From Sphingopyxis sp. BSN-002 (GTDB lineage: Bacteria > Pseudomonadota > Alphaproteobacteria > Sphingomonadales > Sphingomonadaceae): a stretch of 64,000 bases of DNA. The stretch's first letter is position 1. Each line of letters begins with the position of its first letter. Where the stretch lies: positions 2,746,501 to 2,810,500 of the forward strand of contig NZ_CP091804.1 of assembly GCF_022024275.1 (NCBI RefSeq), written 5' to 3'. The notes under the pieces are model-generated. The model ran no database searches, had not been told where the DNA came from, and saw only the letters and a list, made by a program, of their open reading frames with translations. The position numbers and the translations under genes were made by a program. This document shows positions 36,359-44,424 of this stretch, one piece after another.

Positions 36359-37122
36359 AGCCCGCTGCCGTGCCCGGCGGCCGAATGGCCGCTGATGCTG
36401 TCGCGCTTCACGCCATATTCGGCGCCCCAGCGGTCGGTCATCTCGGCGCGGATGTCCCAGAGTTCGGGGAAGAAGCGGTGCCGCGTGCCGGCGTTGAGCA
36501 GCTCGACCGGGCGACCCTTCAGCGACTTCGACCCCATGCCGATCGAGCGGTGGATCAGATAGATGTGGAGCGCGCGGAAGATCTGGAACTGCTCGTCGAA
36601 CTCGATCAGCGCCTCGGCGACCATATAGGCGTCGTCGTGCTTGTATCCGGTGTCATAGACGTCGGCGATCGTGCGGCCCGTGGGCTCCAGATAGGCGGCC
36701 TTGTAGCGCACCCAGAGCGGCTGAGGCATGGTGAGCAGCAGCTGGAAGCCCGGGCTTTCCTGCCCCGACCCGTTGCCGAGCTGGAGGCGGATCGACTGAT
36801 AGTCGAAGGGGCTCATCGTCTCGAGCAGCGAGAGCTGGCTGGTCATCAGCCGCATGATGCGGTTGACGCGGTCGAACAGCGTGATGACGCGCATCGTCTC
36901 GCCCGCGGCCATATGGCCGTCGATCTCGCCGAGCGTGAAGGCGATGAGCTTCATCCACAATTCCTCGACCTGATGGACGATCTGGAATTGCAATTCGTCG
37001 GCAGTGCACAGCTCGGCGAGCGGCTTCTGGCAGTCGAGCAGGCGGTCGACCGCGAGATAGACGCCATAATCCTTCATGTCGGGCGTCTCGATGCGGCGGT
37101 GGAGGTCGGTCTTGTCGAGCAT
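36355..37122 (-). CDS. kynA: Tryptophan 2,3-dioxygenase
   Basis: 255 residues. Family blocks are FQIVHQVEELWMKL, RVITLFDRVNRIMRLMTSQL, MSPFDYQSIRLQLGNGSGQE and the heme-ligand region ALHIYLIHRSIGMGSKSL. The enzyme opens the indole ring of tryptophan to N-formylkynurenine. The C-terminal third differs from the usual GTGGSSG ending (LNAGTRHRFFPELWDIRAEM), so this is a divergent member. It is first in the operon with the kynureninase-like gene. The formamidase is not in the window. The start follows AAGGAGCAGACC. Confidence 0.85.
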   Translation of the reverse strand: MLDKTDLHRRIETPDMKDYGVYLAVDRLLDCQKPLAELCTADELQFQIVHQVEELWMKLIAFTLGEIDGHMAAGETMRVITLFDRVNRIMRLMTSQLSLLETMSPFDYQSIRLQLGNGSGQESPGFQLLLTMPQPLWVRYKAAYLEPTGRTIADVYDTGYKHDDAYMVAEALIEFDEQFQIFRALHIYLIHRSIGMGSKSLKGRPVELLNAGTRHRFFPELWDIRAEMTDRWGAEYGVKRDSISGHSAAGHGSGL

Positions 37123-37265
37123 GGTCTGCTCCTTCGGGTCTTGATGGCTCGGATGATCGGATGGCGCGCGGACGCGCCGGAACCATCAGCCGCGCGGCAT
37201 CACTCCCGCGGGCGGACGCCGCGGCGAGCCTGCCTGGCCGAGCCAGGGAAGGATCGCTTTCGCAC

Positions 37266-38612
37266 TCATCGCGGCAGCAGGTCCGCGGGCAGCGTCGGTT
37301 CGCTCAATATCTTCGCCATGCGGCGCCACATTTCCTCGCGGGACGGTTTCCCGCGCTCGATATAGGCCTGAACAAGCTGTTCGCCGAGCCCGTAATTGAT
37401 CACATAGCTGCGATACTGCTCGGTGAAGCGCACCGACTGGTCGGCGCGTTCGGGCGAGACGAGCATGTACTTTTGCGTCAACGCGACCGCCGTCGACCGG
37501 TCGATCGCGCCGTCGAGATATTGCTGCGCGATCGTCAGCCGGGCGCCCGACACCTTCTTGATCGCGCCCAGAAGCTGCCAGTAGCGGTCGTCGGGCGGCA
37601 CCGCGATTTCGGCGATCGGCATCAGCACGTCGCGTTCGGTATCGGCGCGGCTTGCGCCGGGGAAGGCGAGGTCGATGCCGTAATTCGCGCTGCCTTCGGC
37701 GATCAGGCTCTGCGGACTGTAGAGCGGATAGACGCTGAACTCGCTCCAGCCGCGGCCCTTGGTGAGCTGTTCTTCGAGCTTCATGTTGAGCAGATGATGC
37801 CCCGGATAGCCCTCGTGACAGCCCAGATCGAGCGCGCGCGACAGGCGGATCGGCAGATCGGTGTTGACCTGGATCAGGCTGTGATAGCCGCCCTGATAAT
37901 AATTATAGCCGCTCCAGCTCTTGCCGGTGACGAATTCGAGGCGGAAGCTCTCGCCCTCCGGCATCGCAATCTGCGCGGCACTCCGCCCGCGGCAACGCGC
38001 GATCGCCGCGTCGAAGACCTTCTGCAGCCGGTCCTTGGGAATGGTAAAGCGGTCGAGATAGGTTTCGACGCGCTGCCAAAGCGGGCCTTCGCCCGGCACC
38101 AGCGCTTCGATCTTCGCGAGGTCGGCGTCGTAGCTGGCGAGTGGCTTCAGGCGCGGGCGGATGCCGAACAGCCGTTCGGCCTCGTCGGCGAAGGTGAAGC
38201 GCGTGCCCTGCATCATCAGCAGGCGCGTCTCGGCGGCGCGAAGCTGCGCGCGGAGCGATATCGCGCGGCGGCGTTCCATCGGGTCCGACAGACGGCGCGC
38301 GGCGGTTTCGAGCTGCGCGCTCAGCGCGCGCGTCGCGGCGAGCAGCGCATCCTTGTCGCGCGGCGCGGCCTCGGCGGCGGTCCTGATCTCCGCGGGACCA
38401 TAATAGGCGTCGATATAGCCGTCCTCGTGCGTCCCGATCTCGAGGCTCAGCTTCACATAGGCGTCGGCGATCTCGTTCAGCGCCTGCGACGAGGCGGGCG
38501 TACGGCGCACATCGATCGACGCGATGTCGGTCGCGGGATTCGGCATCCGCGTTTCGGTGGTGGCACATCCGGCGAGCGCCAGCACGAGCACGAGGGGTGC
38601 GGCCTTTTTCAC
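37266..38612 (-). CDS. DUF885 lipoprotein, predicted metallopeptidase
   Basis: 448 residues. The lipobox LALAGC (Cys16) predicts lipid anchoring. The zinc motif HEGYPGHH (266-273) and the downstream EGSANYG Glu match DUF885 proteins, which are related to M32/M2-type metallopeptidases. The substrate is unknown. It overlaps the nhaA stop by four bases and is therefore probably in an operon with it. Confidence 0.82.
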   Translation of the reverse strand: MKKAAPLVLVLALAGCATTETRMPNPATDIASIDVRRTPASSQALNEIADAYVKLSLEIGTHEDGYIDAYYGPAEIRTAAEAAPRDKDALLAATRALSAQLETAARRLSDPMERRRAISLRAQLRAAETRLLMMQGTRFTFADEAERLFGIRPRLKPLASYDADLAKIEALVPGEGPLWQRVETYLDRFTIPKDRLQKVFDAAIARCRGRSAAQIAMPEGESFRLEFVTGKSWSGYNYYQGGYHSLIQVNTDLPIRLSRALDLGCHEGYPGHHLLNMKLEEQLTKGRGWSEFSVYPLYSPQSLIAEGSANYGIDLAFPGASRADTERDVLMPIAEIAVPPDDRYWQLLGAIKKVSGARLTIAQQYLDGAIDRSTAVALTQKYMLVSPERADQSVRFTEQYRSYVINYGLGEQLVQAYIERGKPSREEMWRRMAKILSEPTLPADLLPR

Positions 38613-39883
38613 GCGCGGGCCTCCGATGTATCGCTCACGTCGCCGTCGGCGGCAATTTCGCGGTCGCTTTCGGCTTCGATCGCGTCATGCTCGGGATGCA
38701 GCGGAGCGAACCGCAGCACGGCAAAGCCTGTCAGTGCGGCGGCGAGCGATCCCATCAGTACCCCGATCTTGGCTTCGTCGATCAGCGCCGGCGTATCCGG
38801 AAAGGCGAGCCCGCCGATGAACAGGCTCATCGTAAAGCCGATGCCGCACAGCATCGCAACCGCGTAGATCTGCAGCCAGGTCGCGCCGCGCAGCTTGCCC
38901 GCGATACCGAGTTTCACCGACAGCCAGACGCTGCCGAAAATGCCGATCTGCTTGCCGAAGAAAAGCCCGGCGGCGATCCCGAGCGGAAGCGGCGCGAAAA
39001 TCTGGTCGACCCCGAGGCCGCGGACATCGACTCCGGCGTTGGCGAAGCCGAAGACCGGGACGATCGCAAAGGCGACCCATGGATGGAGCGCATGTTCGAG
39101 CCGGTGGAGCGGCGAGGATGCGCTGTCGGGCGCCCCCGGCGTGCGGTCGAGCGGAATCGCGGTTGCTGCGAGAACGCCTGCTATCGTCGCATGCACGCCC
39201 GAAAGCAGCATCGCGTACCAGAGCAGCGCGAAGAGCAGCATATAGAGGGCGAGGCTCCTCACCCCCGTGCGGTTGCACGCGATCATGACGCCCAGCAGCG
39301 CCGCCGCCGCGCCGAGCGCCAGCAGGTTGATCTTCGCCGTATAGAAGAGCGCGATGATCGCGACCGCGCCCATGTCGTCGACGATCGCGACGGTGACGAG
39401 GAACAATTTGAGCGAGGTCGGTGCGCGTTTTCCGAGCAGCGCGAGCACGCCCATCGCGAAGGCAATGTCGGTCGCAGCCGGGATCGCCCAGCCTTTGGCG
39501 AGCCCTTCGGTTCCGCCGGCAAATGCCATGTAGATGATCGCCGGGACAGCCATGCCCGCGGCGGCGGCGATGAAGGGCAGGCGCCGCCGGTCCCGGCTCG
39601 CGAGGCGGCCGTCTACGAACTCGCGCTTGATCTCCAGCCCGACGAGCAGGAAGAATATCGCCATCAGCCCGTCGTTGATCCACAGATGGACCGTCATCGG
39701 CCCGAGCTTGTCCGAGAGAGTCGGACCGGTCGTCGCGTGGATCAGATGCGCGTAGCTTTCACCAAACGACGAATTCGCAACAACTATAGCCATAATGGCT
39801 GCGAAAATCAGGAGCATTCCGCCCGCGCTTTCGCTTTCGAGAAAGTCGCGCAGCGCCGAACGATTGGCGGAAATACTGGACAT
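38609..39883 (-). CDS. nhaA: Na+/H+ antiporter NhaA
   Basis: 424 residues with 11-12 hydrophobic helices. The ion-binding Asp pair is in VAIVDDMGAVAI; SGVHATIAGVLAA, PVFGFANAGV and CGIGFTMSLFIGGLAF are further NhaA signatures. It expels sodium in exchange for protons across the inner membrane. The tail after residue 400 is acidic and not conserved. It is divergent from the glycosyltransferase gene, with about 100 bases between starts. Confidence 0.93.
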   Translation of the reverse strand: MSSISANRSALRDFLESESAGGMLLIFAAIMAIVVANSSFGESYAHLIHATTGPTLSDKLGPMTVHLWINDGLMAIFFLLVGLEIKREFVDGRLASRDRRRLPFIAAAAGMAVPAIIYMAFAGGTEGLAKGWAIPAATDIAFAMGVLALLGKRAPTSLKLFLVTVAIVDDMGAVAIIALFYTAKINLLALGAAAALLGVMIACNRTGVRSLALYMLLFALLWYAMLLSGVHATIAGVLAATAIPLDRTPGAPDSASSPLHRLEHALHPWVAFAIVPVFGFANAGVDVRGLGVDQIFAPLPLGIAAGLFFGKQIGIFGSVWLSVKLGIAGKLRGATWLQIYAVAMLCGIGFTMSLFIGGLAFPDTPALIDEAKIGVLMGSLAAALTGFAVLRFAPLHPEHDAIEAESDREIAADGDVSDTSEARA

Positions 39884-39983
39884 TGATCGAAAGCGACCTG
39901 CTTCTCTGAAAAACGGGATGCGCTTTCCTAGCCGGTGGGGGCCAAGCCGTCACCCTTTACAAAAATTAAGTCCCACTTACGCA

Positions 39984-41444
39984 ATGCCCGGTCGGCGCGA
40001 GGGCGTCATCAGGGGAGCGGGAAAGCCGGTGGAGCTGTGGTCCGCATGGCTGGAGTGGCTGGTGCTGGGAGCCGGCCGCGAACTGATGCTGTTTGCATCG
40101 GTTGGAATATTGCTTGTCGGCCTCGACGACCTGCTGTTCGATCTCTTCTGGCTGGGTCGGGGCGACGCGGACGCGCCACGAAGCGGCTCCGGGCTTGCCG
40201 GGAAATTTGCCGTCTTCATTCCCGCGTGGAAGGAAGAGGCGGTGCTTGCTGCAACCTTGCGGCGCACGCTTGCCGCGTGGGAGGGCGAGGACTTCCGGAT
40301 CTACGTCGGCTGCTATCCCAACGATGCTCCGACGCTCTTCGCGGTATCGCAGTTGATTGCGCGCGACCCGCGCCTGCGTCTGGTCGTCGGCGAAAGCGAC
40401 GGTCCGACGACCAAGGGCGACAACCTCAATCGCATGTGGACGGCGCTTGGCGAGGACGAGCGAAGGGAGGGCATGCGTTTCGCCGCAGTCGTGCTCCACG
40501 ATGCCGAGGATCACGTCCATGCGGAAGAACTCGCTCTCTATCGCCGCCACCTTGTCGATCATGCGATGGTGCAGATTCCTGTCGTGCCGTTGATCGAGCC
40601 GGCGTCGCGCTGGATCGGTGGTCATTATGCCGACGAATTTGCCGAGGCGCATGGCAAGGAAATGGCGCTGCGCTCAAGCTTCGGTGTTGCCCTGCCGTCC
40701 GCAGGCGTCGGTTGCGCGCTGACCCGCAACGCGCTGACCCTGCTTGCGATCGAGCGCGGGGGACGACCATTCCGCGCCGACAGCCTGACCGAGGATTATG
40801 AAGTCGGGATGCTCATCGGGGCTTATGGCCTGCGGGCGGCCTTCGTCGATACCCTGGGCGCGGGAGGCAGCCGGATCGTCTCGCGCGGCGAGTTTCCCGG
40901 CCGCTTCGAGGACGCGATCCGGCAGAAAGCGCGGTGGATCGCTGGTATCGCGCTTGCTGGATGGGACCATCTCGGCTGGCCGGGCTCGCGCACGGCCGGC
41001 GGCGGCATGCCGTCGGCCCGGCTGTGGTTCGCGCGCTGGATGCTGTGGCGCGACCGCCGCGCGCCGCTTGCCGCGATCATCCTGCTCGCCGCCTATGCCG
41101 GCGTGATCCTGACCGGCGCCGGACTGATCGGCGAGCGTTGGGCAGGGTGGCACGCCGCGGAGATGAGCGAGGGCATGCGGTGGCTGCTCGCGACCAATGC
41201 CGCGCTGCTGATGTGGCGCCTCGCGATGCGCTGCCATTTCACGGCGCGCTGCTATGGCCGGAACGAGGCCCTCCGCGCGATACCGCGTGCCTTTGTCTCG
41301 AACGTCATTGCGATCCTCTCGGCGCGCCGGGCGCTCATGCTGTACTGGCGGATGCTGCGGTCGGGCGAAGTCCTGTGGGACAAGACCGAACATCGCGCGG
41401 CGCTTCCGTCTGCCGTTCAGATGTCGAAGGCCATGACGCCTTGA
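39984..41444 (+). CDS. NfrB-like processive glycosyltransferase (GT2, membrane)
   Basis: 486 residues. An N-terminal TM helix (about 28-48) precedes a GT2 domain with FIPAWKEEAVL, the acidic HDAEDHV motif (about 172-178), TEDYE (about 269) and QKARW (about 313, the Q-x-x-RW motif of processive synthases). C-terminal TM helices follow. The architecture is that of NfrB, which in E. coli builds an exported N-acetylmannosamine polymer under c-di-GMP control. The C-terminal c-di-GMP module of E. coli NfrB is absent. The start may instead be the GTG at 40029. The next gene starts within the stop codon. Confidence 0.78.
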   Translation: MPGRREGVIRGAGKPVELWSAWLEWLVLGAGRELMLFASVGILLVGLDDLLFDLFWLGRGDADAPRSGSGLAGKFAVFIPAWKEEAVLAATLRRTLAAWEGEDFRIYVGCYPNDAPTLFAVSQLIARDPRLRLVVGESDGPTTKGDNLNRMWTALGEDERREGMRFAAVVLHDAEDHVHAEELALYRRHLVDHAMVQIPVVPLIEPASRWIGGHYADEFAEAHGKEMALRSSFGVALPSAGVGCALTRNALTLLAIERGGRPFRADSLTEDYEVGMLIGAYGLRAAFVDTLGAGGSRIVSRGEFPGRFEDAIRQKARWIAGIALAGWDHLGWPGSRTAGGGMPSARLWFARWMLWRDRRAPLAAIILLAAYAGVILTGAGLIGERWAGWHAAEMSEGMRWLLATNAALLMWRLAMRCHFTARCYGRNEALRAIPRAFVSNVIAILSARRALMLYWRMLRSGEVLWDKTEHRAALPSAVQMSKAMTP

Positions 41445-42559
41445 ACAGCCGTTTGTCAGGACCGCAAGCCCTGCATGATGCCGGCGCATTGCGTTTTCTG
41501 CTGCTGCTTCTCGGCGGCTGGGCGACGGTGCGGATCCTGCTTCTCTGGAATCCCGCCATGCCCGAAGGTGCGACGCAGCCATGGGCGCCGCCTTCGCCTT
41601 TTTCGGCGCCGGCGGGCGACGACCTTGCAATAGTCGCGGCGGCCGGGCCTCGCGCAGCCGGCCGGCCGGTTGCGACTTATGTCGAAGAACTGGTTCCGAC
41701 GGCAACCGGCGGGCGAAGGCCCGGTCGGATCCTTGCGGCTGCCGAAACGATGGACGGAGGCGGTCCCGGCGCCGACCGGCACAGCCTGCGGCTGGCGCTG
41801 ATGGCCCGGCTTTTCCCTTCGCCCGCCGGGGCGGCCGCTGGATCCCGGGGCTTCGTCCCGTCGTCGCCTGCGCGCGCGGTTCCGGCCGGCGGCGAGCCAT
41901 TCTGGATCCGGCGCTCGCTTGCCGGCTGGTCGCTAGGCGGGTGGCTCTACGTACGCCCCGGGGGCACGCGCGGTAGTATCGCGACGGCCGGGCAGCTGGG
42001 CGGGTCGCAAGGCGGGCTTCGGCTTGCCTATGGGTTCGGCGAGAGCGGACGATTGCGCGCATATGGCCGCGCGACCGTCGCGATCGAACGGCCGGGCCAG
42101 AGCGAGGCGGCGTTGGGTCTTTCGTTCGCCCCGGTCGAGCGCTGGCCGGTCGATGTTGCGATCGAGCAGCGCGTCGCCATCGGGCCGGAGGGGCGAACGG
42201 CGCTTGCGGCAATGGTGGCGGGAGGGGTGGCCGACGTTGCGCTCCCGGCGGGCTTCCGGCTGGACGCCTATGCGCAGGCCGGTTTCGTGGGAGCGCGGCG
42301 GCGCGACGGCTTTGCCGACGGGGCGGTGGCGGTCGATCACCGGATCGGTCCGGACGAAAGCGCGCGCCTGCGGCTCGGGGCACTCGCGGCAGGAGCCGTA
42401 CAACCCGGCGCCGCGCGCGTCGACGTCGGTCCCCGGCTGACGCTGAAGCTTCCGGAGGTCGGGGATGGCGGGCGGATCGCGCTCGACTGGCGCCAACGCG
42501 TTGCGGGCGACGCAGCGCCCGAAAGCGGTGTTGCGCTGACGCTTGCCGCCGACTTCTAG
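41441..42559 (+). CDS. NfrA C-terminal-domain-like outer membrane protein
   Basis: 372 residues, read from a TTG that overlaps the glycosyltransferase stop (TTGA); a second TTG at 41453 is possible and no in-frame ATG exists near the start. An N-terminal hydrophobic stretch (LRFLLLLLGGWATVRILLLW) is followed by a Pro/Ala-rich linker. A beta-rich domain from about residue 150 has AGQLGGSQGGLRLAYGFG and ends in LAADF with a terminal Phe, as in outer membrane barrels. This resembles the C-terminal barrel of NfrA, the partner of NfrB, without the long TPR region. Export of the glycan is inferred from the pairing. Confidence 0.68.
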   Translation: MNSRLSGPQALHDAGALRFLLLLLGGWATVRILLLWNPAMPEGATQPWAPPSPFSAPAGDDLAIVAAAGPRAAGRPVATYVEELVPTATGGRRPGRILAAAETMDGGGPGADRHSLRLALMARLFPSPAGAAAGSRGFVPSSPARAVPAGGEPFWIRRSLAGWSLGGWLYVRPGGTRGSIATAGQLGGSQGGLRLAYGFGESGRLRAYGRATVAIERPGQSEAALGLSFAPVERWPVDVAIEQRVAIGPEGRTALAAMVAGGVADVALPAGFRLDAYAQAGFVGARRRDGFADGAVAVDHRIGPDESARLRLGALAAGAVQPGAARVDVGPRLTLKLPEVGDGGRIALDWRQRVAGDAAPESGVALTLAADF

Positions 42560-42666
42560 GCGCCGATCAAATTTAGGTCTCCCTGCCGATTCCCCGGCCC
42601 GAAAAAATGCTCTAGGGTCGCGGGACTCGGCGCAGTTTTACGCCGCAGACGCATGTTTCGGGGCCC

Positions 42667-43575
42667 ATGGATCTCTATCTTCCAGTCGCCAATCTGTCGG
42701 TCAACGCGCTGGTGATCATCCTGCTTGGCGGCGGCGTCGGCTTCCTGTCGGGGATGTTCGGCGTCGGCGGCGGGTTTCTCACCACGCCGCTGCTGATCTT
42801 CTATGGCATTCCGCCGACGGTCGCCGCGGCCTCGGCCGCCACGCAGGTGACGGGCGCAAGCGTGTCCGGCGCGCTCGCGCATTTCGAGCGCGACGGGGTG
42901 GACGTGCGGATGGGCGTCGTCCTTATTGCCGGCGGCCTGCTCGGTTCGCTGATCGGCGCCGGCTTGTTCGAACTGCTCACCGCGTGGGGCCAGATCGATA
43001 CGACGATCAATATCCTTTACGTGCTGATGCTGGGCACCGTGGGCGGATTCATGGCGCGCGAGGCGTGGGGTGCCCTGCGCGCGGTGCGTTCGGGGCTTCC
43101 CGCACCGGCGCGGAAGCGGCGCCATCATCCGATGGTCGCCAATCTGCCGCTGCGTTGGCGCTTCTATCGTTCCGGCCTCTATATCTCGCCGCTCGCGCCG
43201 CTGCTCCTTGGCATGGTTGTCGGCGTGCTGACGATGCTGCTCGGCGTCGGCGGCGGTTTCATCATGGTTCCCGCGATGCTCTATCTCCTCGGCATGGGGA
43301 CGCAGGTCGTCGTCGGTACCTCGCTGTTCCAGATATTGTTCGTGACGATCGCGACGACGATGGTCCATGCGCTCACGACGGGGGCGGTCGACATCGTGCT
43401 GGCGGGGCTGCTGTTGCTCGGCAGCGTCACCGGGGCGCAGGTCGGTGCGCGTTTCGCGCAGAAGGTGAAACCCGAATATCTGCGGATGGCGCTCGCGGTG
43501 ATCGTGCTGCTCGTTGCGGCGCGCATGGCGGTCGGGCTCTTCATCCGCCCCGACGAAATCTACACCGTGCAATGA
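42667..43575 (+). CDS. TauE/SafE-family sulfite or anion exporter
   Basis: 302 residues with seven to eight TM helices and the duplicated signature GFLSGMFGVGGGFLTTPLL (N-terminal) and LTMLLGVGGGFIMVPAMLYL (C-terminal). Family members export sulfite, sulfoacetate or other sulfur anions; the substrate here is unknown. Its TGA overlaps the ATG of the TIGR02186 gene (AATGA), the usual partner of this TauE subtype. Confidence 0.9.
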   Translation: MDLYLPVANLSVNALVIILLGGGVGFLSGMFGVGGGFLTTPLLIFYGIPPTVAAASAATQVTGASVSGALAHFERDGVDVRMGVVLIAGGLLGSLIGAGLFELLTAWGQIDTTINILYVLMLGTVGGFMAREAWGALRAVRSGLPAPARKRRHHPMVANLPLRWRFYRSGLYISPLAPLLLGMVVGVLTMLLGVGGGFIMVPAMLYLLGMGTQVVVGTSLFQILFVTIATTMVHALTTGAVDIVLAGLLLLGSVTGAQVGARFAQKVKPEYLRMALAVIVLLVAARMAVGLFIRPDEIYTVQ

Positions 43576-44342
43576 GCCCGCTTCGCGCCCTGATCGCCGC
43601 TTTGGCGCTGCTCGTCGGGGTACCAATTGCCTATGGCGCCGATCCACGCCTCGTGCCCGATGTGTCGAGCCGGGCGATCGACATCCAGTACAGCTTTACC
43701 GGCGAGGAATTGCTGCTGTTCGGCGCGATCCTTTATCCCGGGCAGCGCCTTCCCGACGACCGCGCCGACATCGTCGTCGTGCTGAAAGGTCCGGTGCGAC
43801 CGATCGTGCTGCGCGAGAAACGCCGTGTCGCCGGCATGTGGGTCAATGCCAGCAGCATTCGCCTGCGCACCTCGCCGGGCTTTTATGCGATCGGCTCTTC
43901 GCGTCCGATCGACAAGCTCGTCGACGAGCGCACCGCGGCGATCTTCGAGCTCGGGCTCAACAATCTTTCGATGTCGCCGACCGGCTTTTCGGAAGCGAGG
44001 AAGCTCGAGCGGTTCGAGGGCGGTCTTATCGATCTTTATCGCCGCATGGGCCTTTTCTATGAAAATCCGGCCGCCGTCGAAATCAGCGAGGGCGTGCTTT
44101 ACCGGGCGCGCATCCCCGTCCCGGCGCGGGTTCCCGTCGGGACCTATCGGGCCGAAACCTATCTGATCAGCCGCGGGCGCGTGCTTGCGGTCGCCTCGCG
44201 CGATGTCCAGATCCGCAAGGCGGGCTTCGAACGCTTCGTCGCGCTGGCGGCGCAGCGGCACGGTTTCCTCTACGGCCTCAGTGCGGTCGCGCTGTCGCTC
44301 CTCCTCGGTTACGGCGCATCGGCCATTTTCCGCCGCCGCTGA
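43572..44342 (+). CDS. TIGR02186-family membrane-anchored protein
   Basis: 256 residues: a signal peptide (cleavage near AYGAD), a mature beta-rich domain (LVPDVSSRAIDIQYSFTGEE, IVVVLKGPVRPIVLREKRRV) and one C-terminal TM helix (about 234-252) with a basic RRR end. This is the TIGR02186 family, known mainly from its position next to TauE exporters. It presumably supports transport from the periplasmic side. The function is not established. Confidence 0.85.
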   Translation: MSPLRALIAALALLVGVPIAYGADPRLVPDVSSRAIDIQYSFTGEELLLFGAILYPGQRLPDDRADIVVVLKGPVRPIVLREKRRVAGMWVNASSIRLRTSPGFYAIGSSRPIDKLVDERTAAIFELGLNNLSMSPTGFSEARKLERFEGGLIDLYRRMGLFYENPAAVEISEGVLYRARIPVPARVPVGTYRAETYLISRGRVLAVASRDVQIRKAGFERFVALAAQRHGFLYGLSAVALSLLLGYGASAIFRRR

Positions 44343-44424
44343 GGCGGGATTATCTGCAAAGTTCACGGCCTATTTACCCTCGTCTGCGATAGCGGCGGCG
44401 GGACAAATAACGGCGGGGCTGAAT

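Noticed and set aside
40674..42383. A 569-codon Arg/Pro-rich open frame on the minus strand
   Set aside because: Composition is that of an out-of-frame reading of the glycosyltransferase and NfrA-like genes, which have real motifs on the plus strand.
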